From Patiria miniata (lineage: Eukaryota; Echinodermata; Asteroidea; Valvatida; Asterinidae), in assembly GCF_015706575.1 (NCBI RefSeq), contig NW_024037063.1, forward strand, positions 17,608,927-17,672,926: a stretch of DNA of 64,000 nucleotides. Direction: 5' to 3'. Positions 22,901 to 31,780 of the stretch are shown here, piece by piece (within the stretch, counting starts at the first letter, position 1; each line of letters begins with the position of its first letter). The notes beneath the pieces are model-generated. The model was not told where the DNA came from and did not search any database. It saw nothing but the letters and a program-made list of their open reading frames with translations. A program made the position numbers and the translations under genes.

Positions 22901-25448
22901 CCAGGGTGACCAGATGCAAATTGTAAATGTTCCTTTATGCATTTAACCTTTTCACCCGAAAATGATTATGTGTAAGAAAAGAGGGTCGTGGAGCGAAAGT
23001 GTAAGCGGGTCCATTAAAAATGTACAGGGGTACAAACATTCGGGTCATTTCTCTCAATTTGTCCAGGAGTTCTCGCATTTTCCTTGAGAGAAGCCTCTCG
23101 CGAATTTGCCATGGGTCTGTGATATGTGAGCAGATTCGCTGATTAATTAGGCAAGACCTCGCCTCTTGACCTCTTAGATTTTGACCATATTAGAGGGCGC
23201 TTTCCATATTGGGTCTTCAGTTATTCACCCGTTGTGCGTCATAGACAATGGATACAAAAAAAATGTGTCACGCGCTATGTATCATGTTACGCGATATCGC
23301 GCCCGGTTGTATTGCAAAACACGGCTGCAAAACTGATAAACTGAACTTTTTTGGCAATTTAAAATGTCTTTTTTTAAATATAAATTTAAGAAAATAGTTC
23401 TCATCCTGTTAGTATTCGAATTGACCAATCAAACCATTAAGTACTGATTTGGGAATGAAATGACGTCACGACTGAGTTAAGTCGACTCCGATTGGCTGGC
23501 GCGCGGCTTGCATTATCATGTCTAGACACATCAGACGATACACAGGACCTGGCTCACTCAGTGGATAACGGGTGATACTCATACTAGTCATATTCAACGT
23601 ATAAAGGAAAATGTGCCCATTGCTCATAACACTCCCCGTAGGCTACTGCTCGTCGTAAGCCACGAGGAAAATTTGACATGTTTGCTTTATGTTAGGGAAT
23701 TTACAAGTCATGTTATGTGCCAGTACTTTGCCAATAAAAACAGCACATAGGCCTACTTCACTGTATTCCACTTAGGCACAGATGAATATTACACAAGAAT
23801 TTGAGCATTTACTTTATGATTTTTTAACAACACTCACCTGCCATGGTTGTCAGTTGGTAGTAGTGAGAGAGCAGGAAGTGGTGGGAGCGTACTGCTTGTC
23901 ACCATGGGAACGGATTGGGACCAATCGTGTATACAATCATGACATACTATTTGTAGTCTGGTTCCCAGACCTAACAATTTTTCGCGACGCTCACGTCTAA
24001 ATTGTAAATCAGGCAGCCTCCGTGGCTAAAAATAAACATGACTACATTGACGACCCTTTTTCAAAGCTCGGCTTCGTTTCCGATTTCGCTTTACCACATA
24101 ATGTTCTGATCAAGTATTTAAATAAATCACTTGATTTGCAATATCATACAGTTGACAGTACAGTTTGATATTTCTATAAGATAACATTGACTAATGTTGA
24201 TCTGGAATCTTCAAAATTAGACAACCAAATAGCACTGTTATAGCAGGCAGGGCCGAACGAAGACCGAGTTTTGGAAAATCTCGGTAACGGTCATTATAAA
24301 TTCAAAATAGTACATGACGCTGGAAAAAGTTCGCCCGTACGATCCGAGTATACCTGATGCACAAATTCGTCGTTGAATTTCAAGTTTTCTAAATGAAAGC
24401 AATGAATAGAGTTGGGAATAGAGTTTGCAAATAACGTGAACTTTTCACAGTTACTAGGCAATAACTTGTAAATAATGCCTCTGTTATTTTTATGAAATGG
24501 AGCGAGCCACGTATATTTTTTTTCAATACTTGTTTGTTTTTTCTAATTCGGTCACTTTCTTTTGGGAAAATTTTGACTCAGCCTGTACTTGTAATTTTTG
24601 ATGTATTATGTTTGATTCGGTGATGGAATGAAATGCATTGATTAATGTGCAACTAATAAATCCTGTGAAAGAGATGAATAGTTACAAGGCGCTTGTTTTT
24701 GTTCTATAGGGCAAGAGCGGGTGGGGTACTAACGAATTCAAAAGACCTGAAACATAATGACGTCAAGCAGTGTTTCTACAGCTAGGTGGACGGGTGGGGC
24801 AGTGCACTGCCGATCAATTACGACCGTGTATATTTTTTGCACACACAATAGTGATTCGTCCTCACAGTAGTGCCATATTAATTGCTGTGTCAGTGCCATT
24901 TGTTTGGTGTCAAACATGGATGATAACACAATTCAAGTTGATTTATATTCGACACGGCATAAGCACGACGTCTGAAACGGGCCATATAAGGTTCTTCGAA
25001 TTTAAAAATATGAAAAGATCACGACAGTGGGTTCTTTTAGGGAACAAGGCTTTGGAATGTTATACGAAAACGGAGCCCCGACCTGCAAGCCTGTCACTCT
25101 TCGATTCTTTTCCACCGAATTTTCTCAGGTAATGTATATATATACTTCACTCTTTGTTGGTGAACTTCAGTCTCATTCAACTAGTAAGTACAGACATTAG
25201 GCCCAGTATCGGGTGCACTTCATAACTCTACTGTAAGCTACTGGCCGTAGGCTACGGGAAGTTTTTGGCATTTTTGTGTTATTTCAAGGAATTTACATGT
25301 CATGTAATTTGACAGTGCTTAGCCAATAAAGGTAACACAATTCTACACTGTAATTCACTTAGGCATAAATCTAAACATTGATGAATATTCAACAAGTATT
25401 GGAACATTTACTTGATATTTAAAGCACAAAAAACCGCTTACCTGCCAT
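10872..25448 (-). CDS. Small Death-domain gene B, whole gene
   Basis: Exon 3 at 10872-10945, exon 2 at 12708-12962 and three candidate first exons, each ATG GCA G: 22736-22742, 23838-23844 and 25442-25448. Any of them joins in phase to exon 2 (G|CT = Ala), giving one 111-residue protein: a Death domain (about residues 11-87) plus an Ala/Glu tail. Intron 1 would be 9.8-12.5 kb against 2.2 kb in gene A. Exon 3 is closest to gene A and exon 2 closest to gene C. No extra coding exon was recognised in the long intron. Use of all three promoters is inferred. Confidence 0.7.
11125..11636. mobile_element. MITE with TTCGCTCGTA ends, orientation 2
   Basis: Same element as 4370-4872 and at the corresponding place, about 180 bp from exon 3, but with the interior reverse-complemented. 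The flanking sequence on the left (GTGTTCGGGAGGTAT) is collinear in both units. Confidence 0.75.
11637..11963. repeat. Hairpin interrupted by a MITE
   Basis: Apart from the insert at 11650-11892, the ends ACTCTGTTTAAGACCGG and complement, and the GAGTCTGGATGGG-type arms, form one palindrome. The MITE inserted into its left arm. Confidence 0.7.
11650..11892. mobile_element. Short MITE, same ends, 9-bp target duplication
   Basis: 243 bp with the same terminal words (TTCGCTCGTACCCCC and complement), flanked by TGTTTAAGA at 11641-11649 and 11893-11901. Long inverted ends plus a 9-bp duplication fit a Mutator-like non-autonomous element. Confidence 0.75.
11970..12600. other. Intron, nothing recognised
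   Basis: Intron sequence of gene B. From about 12395 it is alignable with 31780-31900 in unit C. No exon was seen. Confidence 0.4.
12708..12962 (-). CDS. Gene B exon 2 (Death domain)
   Basis: 255 nt, acceptor ...atttcag, donor G|gtgagc. Death-domain features include LAEKLG, LGFQDSDLG, WKMLVKY, TDLVGKF and DRVDLAL. It differs from exon 2 of gene C at 28 bases in 20 codons, only one of them silent. The stretch VQATWKMLVKYT is identical in both at the base level. Confidence 0.8.
13060..13460. repeat. G/C-tract element in intron
   Basis: Poly-G/poly-C runs near 13085 and 13415 bracket GTGGCGCATCC-type words also seen at 32395-32765. Reading frames here are proline/glycine runs and are not genes. 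Confidence 0.4.
13517..14208. mobile_element. Foldback MITE present only in unit B
   Basis: About 690 bp with perfect 25-bp inverted ends starting TCACCGACACCACGAACTGA. Inside, 13740-13985 is a nested palindrome of GTCAGTTCGTGAAAACC words. Unit C has an empty site at about 32850 (GTCTTTGATATGTGTG). A 3-bp ATA duplication is compatible with the flanks. Confidence 0.85.
14700..14975 (+). mobile_element. LINE endonuclease relic, copy 1
   Basis: Encodes AQIGYILVNREWRNSIKNVE and, after a frame break, GSDHRI, the carboxy-terminal signature of the APE-type endonuclease of non-LTR retrotransposons. A trailing part resembles the linker before reverse transcriptase. Probably RTE-like. Only this segment was found, with no reverse-transcriptase domain. 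Confidence 0.75.
15262..15642. mobile_element. Foldback MITE with CTCCGGTTTCTGGTATG ends
   Basis: Inverted ends GGCCAAAAAAAG..CTCCGGTTTCTGGTATG and complement, about 380 bp, AT-rich interior. The same copy lies at 33897-34277. Confidence 0.7.
15905..16505. mobile_element. Long-TIR element
   Basis: Imperfect inverted arms of about 100-200 bp sharing CAGCGCGAACAGCGACCTCA, CGGCCACTATTTTT and CGTTATTC. No coding region. The same copy lies at 34540-35140. Confidence 0.65.
16530..16836. mobile_element. Element with GGGCGGATCCA ends and C tracts
   Basis: Inverted ends AAGGGCGGATCCA / TGGATCCGCCCTT inside poly-C tracts. Tract lengths differ between this copy and 35172-35452, by far the commonest difference between the two duplicated units. 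Confidence 0.6.
17225..18210. mobile_element. Large foldback with ACCGAGTTGACTTGGG arms
   Basis: Left arm (17225-17600) and right arm (17890-18210) are inverted copies rich in GGGACCGAGTTGAC. Further in, GTGGTTACATGTACGTCATACACCGC is mirrored. A G/C tract lies at the centre (17758-17821). The duplicate is at 35845-36821. Confidence 0.7.
18324..18555. repeat. 62-bp minisatellite
   Basis: About 3.7 tandem units, each starting with the palindrome GTGATAAATTATCAC followed by GGTAACGCGGTATCGAGGAA. The duplicate is at 36935-37166. Confidence 0.8.
18666..19058. mobile_element. MITE carrying a SINE-like insert
   Basis: Inverted ends CGCGTAATTTTT then CCTAGGAGGGTTAGGGGCAA, with complement at 19023-19058. 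Inside, at 18827-18912 on the minus strand, is a tRNA-like head (TAGCCTAGTGGATAGCGAG, GGTTCGAATCC). The duplicate is at 37277-37669. Confidence 0.7.
19788..20070. repeat. Intron-1 repeat R1, copy 2
   Basis: Second copy of the 6046-6340 repeat, ending in a C tract. The unit C copy is at 38399-38685. Confidence 0.7.
20071..21214. other. Intron, no supported gene
   Basis: Contains a 130-codon open frame at 20469-20861 with no recognisable family and no support beyond its length. The word TCTATGATATGCGAACAGATTCG recurs in degenerate form near 23110. Confidence 0.4.
21215..21560. repeat. Intron segment inverted relative to unit A
   Basis: Reverse-complement partner of 6880-7210. The neighbouring promoter-side sequence keeps its orientation, so only this block was flipped. 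Confidence 0.65.
21716..22894 (-). repeat. Promoter/exon-1 module B-a
   Basis: Copy of the module at 24414-25599 at about 98-99 percent. Compared with gene A (7650-8310) it carries about 500 extra bases (about 21925-22440) of unknown origin. Confidence 0.8.
22736..22870 (-). promoter_or_regulatory. Gene B promoter a and exon 1a
   Basis: First coding exon 22736-22742 (ATG GCA G|gtaagc). A kappaB word GGGACTTTCC lies at 22843-22852 and the GGTTAAACATTAACC palindrome follows at 22856-22870. The TATA box of gene A is replaced by a duplicated spacer (TACACCAGGG twice) with T-rich sequence, so the core promoter is weaker or shifted. Confidence 0.6.
22895..24025. other. Spacer holding promoter module b
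   Basis: Sequence not shared with the B-c module. It contains exon 1b and little else that is recognisable. Confidence 0.4.
23838..23995 (-). promoter_or_regulatory. Gene B promoter b and exon 1b
   Basis: First coding exon 23838-23844 (ATG GCA G|gtgagt). Downstream intron sequence is homologous to the other modules (CCAATAAAAACAGCACAT), but the upstream part diverges and no kappaB word is present. It may be a differently regulated or decayed promoter. Confidence 0.45.
24026..24407. repeat. Repeat X, copy 1
   Basis: 382 bp, repeated almost exactly at 25600-25981, immediately after the B-c module. The order X - module - X shows an (exon-1 module + X) tandem duplication. Confidence 0.85.
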
Positions 25449-25599
25449 GGTATATCTCGATCAACGAAGTCCAATCGTGTGCTGACAATCGTACCGTACT
25501 ATTGTACACCAGGGCGTAACGTACTATTTTTTTTACATTTTTACACCAGGGACTTTCCGTAGGTTAACATTAACCATAATAACAAATGTGACGTGCCTG
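24414..25599 (-). repeat. Promoter/exon-1 module B-c
   Basis: Near-identical partner of 21716-22894. Confidence 0.8.
25442..25575 (-). promoter_or_regulatory. Gene B promoter c and exon 1c
   Basis: First coding exon 25442-25448 (ATG GCA G|gtaagc), kappaB word GGGACTTTCC at 25549-25558, then a one-base-shorter form of the HNF1-like palindrome. Confidence 0.6.
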
Positions 25600-25981
25600 C
25601 TAAAAATAAACATGACTACATTGACGACCCTTTTTCAAAGCTCGGCTTCGTTTCCGATTTCGCTTTACCACATAATGTTCTGATCAAGTATTTAAATAAA
25701 TCACTTGCTTTGCAATATCATACAGTTGACAGTACAGTTTGATATTTCTATAAGATAACATTGACTAATGTTGATCTGGAATCTTCAAAATTAGACAACC
25801 AAATAGCACTGTTATAGCAGGCAGGGCCGAACGAAGACCGAGTTTTGGAAAATCTCGGTAACGGTCATTATAAATTCAAAATAGTACATGACGCTGGAAA
25901 AAGTTCGCCCGTACGATCCGAGTATACCTGATGCACAAATTCGTCGTTGAATTTCAAGTTTTCTAAATGAAAGCAATGAAT
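25600..25981. repeat. Repeat X, copy 2
   Basis: Partner of 24026-24407. It is followed by unique sequence starting with the perfect palindrome ATGGTTGACCGAAATCGGTC at about 26001. Confidence 0.85.
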
Positions 25982-27386
25982 ATTAATTATCAACTCATTT
26001 ATGGTTGACCGAAATCGGTCAACCATAGCGCCGATGATCTTTGCTGAAAAGCATGCACGTGTTGGTTGGTAAAAAAAAATCCTCGTCGAAATTTTCCTTG
26101 GAGATAATTCAAGGTGTTACACTAGCGTTTGCAACAACAGGCTGAAATTTGAACTATACTTAGATGATATAAGTACAGTGTTCAACTAATCATAAAATAA
26201 CAACCGGAGTAAATTCCTAAAAAAAATTTAATAAATACATAGATTTGGGAAATGTTTCGAACGATTTCTACCAGATTTGAAGGTAAGCTTTACCAGTAAC
26301 CAGTACTGACGTTTCGCCATCGATTACGGCGATTTGTTAACTGACATGAAGTTTAGAATTTCTTCTTCCGTTATAATTTAACATTCACCCATTCTGAACA
26401 TATTTTCTGAGAAACACAACTTTCAAAAAGGCCACGTTTTGGTTTCATGAATTTCACTGCTCTGTAACAGCGTCTAAGTACGTGATCGGATTAGCTTTGC
26501 TTAACAATCGGCACGCTTTCGCAACCACACATCTAATTTGGTGAACAAATCACATGTGGTAAGCGTTATATATTAGAACGATCTGTTATAGGTCGAAAAG
26601 TTTTGGCTGAAACAGCAGCGGAACATGTCATTCCATTTGAAATAAACATGTCCATATGTAATTTTTGAAATGTCGGATATTTGTATGTTTTGTTAGAAAC
26701 CAAGTGATTTTAGCCATTAGGCAGACCTACTTTGGAATAATAAATCGATTTTTAAATCGATGTATTTATGAACATGATAGGGACTACATTTTGCTTTCGC
26801 TGAATAAAATGATTTGTACAAAATGTCTATTTTGCTGTAAAAAGGAATGTCTGATTACATCAGAATTTTATTGATCGAGCATTAAACAGGTAATCTGGCA
26901 ATACATGCGCAAAGTCAGTATAGTGGCATCTAAATCAATGTAACAAGTTTTTATTAATAATTCTGTTAATAAATATATCAATAATCTTTAAATGAAATTT
27001 CAGTGATTAGATAATTATTACAATTGTCAATAGACCTTTTATACGAGTGTCAAGTTTCTTCCACCTGTATTTAACGTAGACAATTTACAGACAATAATCA
27101 TTCCTGACGTCTTCTGTCCATTTTTTACCGCTAAAGTACAATTTTAAGCCCAAACTAATCATGACAAGAATAAGACCTTACTTTTGAATCTTTCAAAGCA
27201 TGTAAAACACACAAGCACCATATCCTCCTATACACTGCATAACAGACAAATCTGTAAGAGGGTAACACTGTCATTCAAAAGAAAAAGATTTCTTTGTAAC
27301 TAATCTTCATCATTCGAAATCTGACATGATTCAACACTTTAGTATTGGCTTGATATAGGAATGACTAGCCAGCACTCACACTAGCA
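25982..27386. other. Upstream region, nothing recognised
   Basis: AT-rich, with short open frames only. No gene or repeat family was recognised apart from the duplicate in unit C. Confidence 0.4.
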
Positions 27387-27581
27387 CGTTTGTTTATGGT
27401 GTAAATCGAGTATTTTCTTTTGCTCCTCTTCCCTTTTCCTTTGTTTGTACTGACTTATTGGCAACAGCTCTCATTAGTTTTGTACACGTTTTCTAATCGA
27501 GTTCGTCCTCGATTTGGTTCCCATCCTCGATTCACCGATGATGTTGCACGTGTGTCCTCGATTTACACCATAAACAAACGC
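27387..27581. mobile_element. 195-bp foldback MITE
   Basis: Ends GTTTGTTTATGGTGTAAATC and complement, with repeated CCTCGATT words inside. The duplicate is at 46002-46196. Confidence 0.7.
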
Positions 27582-27715
27582 AAACCCACAAACCGCCATA
27601 TCTTACATACCTACTGTGGAAAATCCTATGTATTCGTGTAGCTAAGAAAAACCCGGACAAAAAAAATTCAACTCAACTTTTTATCCTGATTTCTTTGAGT
27701 GTACCTCTTCATTTG

Positions 27716-28290
27716 GCAAACGATAAACCTAACCCAAAATGCCTCTATACCTCTTTCCCAGAGAGGGGGGAAGCCTAGTGTGGACGTGGGCAAGTCCACA
27801 AAGTGTTCACACTTCTAGCATCCTGTGGACCTCTTTTGTTCACAGGTCCACGAAGAGTATGTAAGGTTTAGAGCATGTTTACTTTTGAGGTCTACCAGAT
27901 GTTCCCCAATACCTATGTTTCCCAAAATCCTTTAGGTTACGGTTAGGGTTGGGGAACATCGGTATTGGAGAACATCGGTATTGGGGAACATAAATGTAGG
28001 TATGCACCCTGTACCTTTACATGAATGGTGTGGACGATCCATTGCTTTCGTGCAGTTAAAAACTATTTGCTAAAAAAATGTGGCCGCTCGCACTGAACAT
28101 TTTTTTAGCAAAGTGAATGTTCGACCTGGTTTCCCTTTCATAACCCTAACCCCAAATGCCTCCAGACCTGTTTTCATAAAGTGCAATGCGTACTGTGTGG
28201 ACCTGCATAAGTCCGCATAATTATCCTTTACCATACACTGTGTGGACATCTTTTGTTTACAAGTCCACACAGTGTATGCAATGCTTACTC
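27716..28290. repeat. Two diverged copies of a 150-bp repeat
   Basis: 27716-27865 and 28128-28290 share AACCCAAAATGCCTC-like, GTGTGGAC and AAGTCCAC words. Between them is GGTTAGGGTTGGGGAACATC. The duplicate is at 46331-46905. Confidence 0.5.
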
Positions 28291-29577
28291 AGACTGGTTT
28301 GCTAAACTACCGAGGACACACAAATGTAGTTCCCTTTTTACCTTTTTTGACATTCCCATAAGGTTTATACACACACACAAATACCAGAGCGGACTCAGGC
28401 TCTTGTGTTAATTGTTAAATTAATAAGTAAGTTTTTGTTAAGTCCTGAGTTATAGAGGATTACATGTACACAGGAAAGTCTCTTTATAGTATAGCTGTGG
28501 CACTGGACTGCACAGCTCAGCCGCTAGACACTTCAAATGAGTTTGGTGTCATAGTTAAGTTTAACTGATTCGACTTTTGGATTTCTGTAGATGCAAGATA
28601 CTCCTTTGGAATGTTTCGTTGCAAACATTATGTACAGGGTGAGTAAAATAAACGAAACCAAAATTTCGGGACTATTGTTTTAATGAAGTTCTCCATGTAG
28701 CACTTTCAAAATCTAGGAAATGAAAGCCCAATTCATAAACTTTCTTTCAGTACAAGAATCATTCAAATCACTCAAGTACTTTTCCAGTTACGTAATTTTA
28801 TGCATAACCACCGTTTTAAAGTTCTGTCCATGAATCACAAAAAAGGTGTGCGTTCTTTCAGCAAAACGAAAACAATTCACAAGCATCCTATGTGATACCA
28901 ATGTATACCAATGTGCACAGGCACAGTTAAAATACCAAACTGGCTTATTACGAAGGACTAACATGTACACGTACATCCCTGTTTATTACTTCCCACAAAC
29001 TCAGAACAAATATCAAAAATAATACCATGATACAACAATACTATTGTTGTAATGTGATAAAGTGCATCCTTAGACACACAACAAAATTGGACCCCAGATT
29101 TCAAGTACACGTTCTCCTACATGTAGATGACAATGTGTTCAGCCTCTACACAATTTTTTTTACAGATATCAAACCTTAGCTTGTAAGGTAGTGTATACAA
29201 AATGTTCTACAAATGAGTGTCAAAATGTAAATTTATAAACTTAAAACATATAAATATCTGACGTTATGTGAAAATAATTAGATGGTTAACATTTTCCTTA
29301 ATTTTTCTATTTGGCAAACGCCATCATACATCCATCTTCGTTTTCTGTAACGCAAGCATGAGAAAATGCATTAGGAACACCCTGCGATAGTGTATTTTCC
29401 ATACAGGAACTGAAGGAAATACTTTGTTCGCGGTGAAGGTTGTTTGGCGTTGGAGTACTTAGACAAAGATTAAACAAATTCTAGGACTTTTCAGGTTAAC
29501 CAGTTAGGAACCCTGAATAAGCCATTTGCAAGTTAAATTTGAATAAAATCTGGAACGCTGACTTAATCCAATGCTTT
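28291..29577. other. Nothing recognised
   Basis: Ordinary AT-rich sequence without a supportable gene. A GTACAGGGTGAGTAAAATAA word at about 28632 resembles a Tc1-type MITE end, but no partner end was found. Confidence 0.4.
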
Positions 29578-29819
29578 GCACATTTTAACTTTGCATTCTC
29601 CCGACCAAAGAGACTGTTACTACATCACGTGATTCGGGGCAAGCCTTATGCTAGCAACCCCCAACTCCGGAATGGTCTGGGGTCTTTGTGCCATTCTCAC
29701 CCATTGTGAGCGATGTATTGATGCTGAGCGTCTCTTACGTAACTATGCAAGAGCTTGCCCCGAATCATGTGATTAGTAACAGTGTCTTTGGTCTGGAGAA
29801 TTCAAAGTTAAAATGTGCC
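29578..29819. mobile_element. 242-bp foldback MITE
   Basis: Arms of about 75 bp: GCACATTTTAACTTTG, CTGTTACTA, GATTCGGGGCAAGC and complements. The duplicate is at 48193-48434. Confidence 0.75.
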
Positions 29820-30135
29820 AAGCATTCTGAGCAAGTCAGTGTACCAGATGTTATTGAAATGTAAATTCCAAAGGGTATAGGTTACTCGCAAATGGCTTAT
29901 TAGGTCCAAAAGTGTTCCCCCACTACACCTGTTACTCGCAAGAGCATGAAAGCCACTGCAGATACACAGAGCTAAACAAGATGAAGTCAAGCCAGTCTAT
30001 GAAACTTTGGCACTACAGGATTTTGTTGCGCCATGTCACGTTTTACACACTCAATGATATCAAATTGATATTATCGCGCGACAAAAAACATTGCATACAT
30101 GTACGTATTTCACAAGTGCTTTAACTAATTGGTTG

Positions 30136-30231
30136 TACAAAATAGATGCAAAAATAATTACAGAGGTGCAGAAATATCGTGAATTGTACGACACATCTAA
30201 CAAAGATGACAAAGACATCGAAAGAATATAT
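30136..30231 (+). pseudogene. MADF-domain-like fragment, copy 1
   Basis: Encodes KIDAKIITEVQKYRELYDTS followed by an Asn/Lys/Asp-rich turn. The pattern I-EV-KY-ELYDTS is typical of the start of MADF domains, which bind DNA and are common in invertebrate transcription factors and transposon-associated proteins. There is no start codon at the expected place and the rest of the domain is not seen. The duplicate is at 48751-48846. Confidence 0.45.
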
Positions 30232-30630
30232 ATGAGAGGAAATTGCCACATTTCGCAAATCGCGCAACACAGCGTATATTTGTTCACAAATGCACCTTTG
30301 CGACATTGCCGCGCAAAATAGTCAGTGCGACAAAAGTGCGTATGGGTAAATTGTAAACTGTTGAATGGCATGGTGCCAGACTATTTATGCGTTCCAAGCC
30401 TCACTTTACATTTTTTTTTAAATGTGGCTTAAAACATTAGCGTATAATTTATTTACAAATTTTAAATTATTCATCAGAGCATACTGGTATTAATTTGTAA
30501 TTAACTTTATTTCATTACTCTCATTTCTATACGCAACTTCCAAAAACGAAGATTTTACGCTGCTTTCAATTTAATATGGCTGACTCCTGAATAAAGCCTA
30601 TAAGTGCGCTTGAAATTTCTAACATCCCAG

Positions 30631-30770
30631 TGCCAAAATTCCAAAGACTTTTTGGACTGGTCTTGTTGGAAGTGCTCTCTACCTATGCAGCCGCTTCACT
30701 GGGCCTGCCATCTGATGTAAGCATTATAGAGGCCCTGAAAGACTTAGAAATCTACTTTGAAAATAAATAG
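30631..30770 (+). CDS. Possible terminal exon, copy 1
   Basis: After an acceptor-like ...aacatcccag, an open frame encodes KFQRLFGLVLLEVLSTYAA, then GLPSDVSIIEAL and an acidic end before TAG. AATAAA follows in overlapping form. Amphipathic, protein-like composition; family not recognised. The duplicate (49246-49385) keeps it open with one Tyr-to-His change and TAA as stop. It could be the 3' exon of the MADF-like relic. Confidence 0.3.
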
Positions 30771-30876
30771 AACTGCTGCAAACCGCTTTCTGACTGGATT
30801 GACCAGAAATAAACAAAAATGAAATAAACAAATCAAAAAAATTTCGGGTGGCCTGATGTTCCGATCTTAATAAGAT

Positions 30877-30912
30877 CTTCTACACAGGCAAAAAAACTAC
30901 CAAACTTTTCAC
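30877..30912. other. Duplication breakpoint junction
   Basis: GATCTTCTACACAGGCAAAAA matches 50001-50021 next to the transporter gene. The following CTACCAAACTTTTCAC matches 3366-3381 in unit A. Both parents carry GCAAAAA at the join, so the new junction has 7 bp of microhomology. Confidence 0.8.
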
Positions 30913-31780
30913 ATGCCCTCAAATTCATCCGTTCCGATATATTTCATTTTGGTCCTTACTTTTGTTTCGAAATTTAAAAATTAAAGTTACCGCAATATTA
31001 AGTCCTCGAAATCTATAAACAAATTTTATCTTAAAGTCTAGAATCACGCCTGCATCTAAACAACTTCTGCATTACTACAAATTGCCTAAGTGCGTAAAAG
31101 TAGTGGCTATAATATTATTCTGTATTATCGATGAATTAAAGGCAAAGGATCACTGAAACATGCTGCAAAATTATCCCATCTGTCTTGCGGTATTTTCGAA
31201 GAAATAAACATATGTAGGTGATTTCCATCGATCAGTCAATGGACTGATTGTAGGTGATAACCAGTGATATTGACAAAATCGTGCTTCATGATGTCGTGCA
31301 TAATTTTTCACTTTTTTCTCAAAAAGTGTAATGTCAACTGAAGTGAAATTTCAACAGCTTAGGTTTTAAACATTCTTCTTTTGATTTTGAGTGTGGTAAT
31401 TTTTAAAAACGAACAATATGCACGACTTGCAACGATCCTATATGCCTTTAAAGAACTGCTTGTTAATTAGGCCTACATTATGCATGTAGACGATGGTAGA
31501 CATGTAACTCAAGGCTCTACTTCGCATGGTGAGGCTGTTCTCCACATGGCTGTTAGATTGAGGGCGCTGTAGCTTTACCGAAGATTACCGTCGGCCTCCG
31601 CTTCTGCATCCGCTTCTTTTTGTAGTTCTATAGATAGAAAAATAATAATATAATGTAAGCAAAATAAAGCATCACAAATAACAAAGTACACGACCTGAGA
31701 AGGTGGAAGATAACTTTATGAGTGTTTTTTTTTTTATCTCATGGGGACTGCAATTAAAATTTCATTGGGTTACATTATTT
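30897..31780. repeat. Unit C left part, related to unit A
   Basis: Diverged homologue of 3364-4330, holding gene C exon 3 in the matching position. It lacks the MITEs found beyond exon 3 in units A and B. Confidence 0.75.
31575..31627 (-). CDS. Gene C exon 3 (short tail)
   Basis: Acceptor ctatctatag, 53 nt, in phase with exon 2 (G|AA). It encodes ELQKEADAEAEADGNLR then TAA at 31575-31577. Confidence 0.75.

Larger units (their letters stand above)
12935..30896. repeat. Segmental duplication, copy 1
   Basis: Matches 32255-49479 in the same orientation. Offset is about 19.3 kb before, and 18.6 kb after, the 13517-14208 insertion. Identity is roughly 95-96 percent to about 15.0 kb and, apart from homopolymer lengths, about 99.9 percent from 15.05 to 30.6 kb. 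It falls again at the right edge. It contains intron 1 and all first exons of gene B. Confidence 0.95.
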
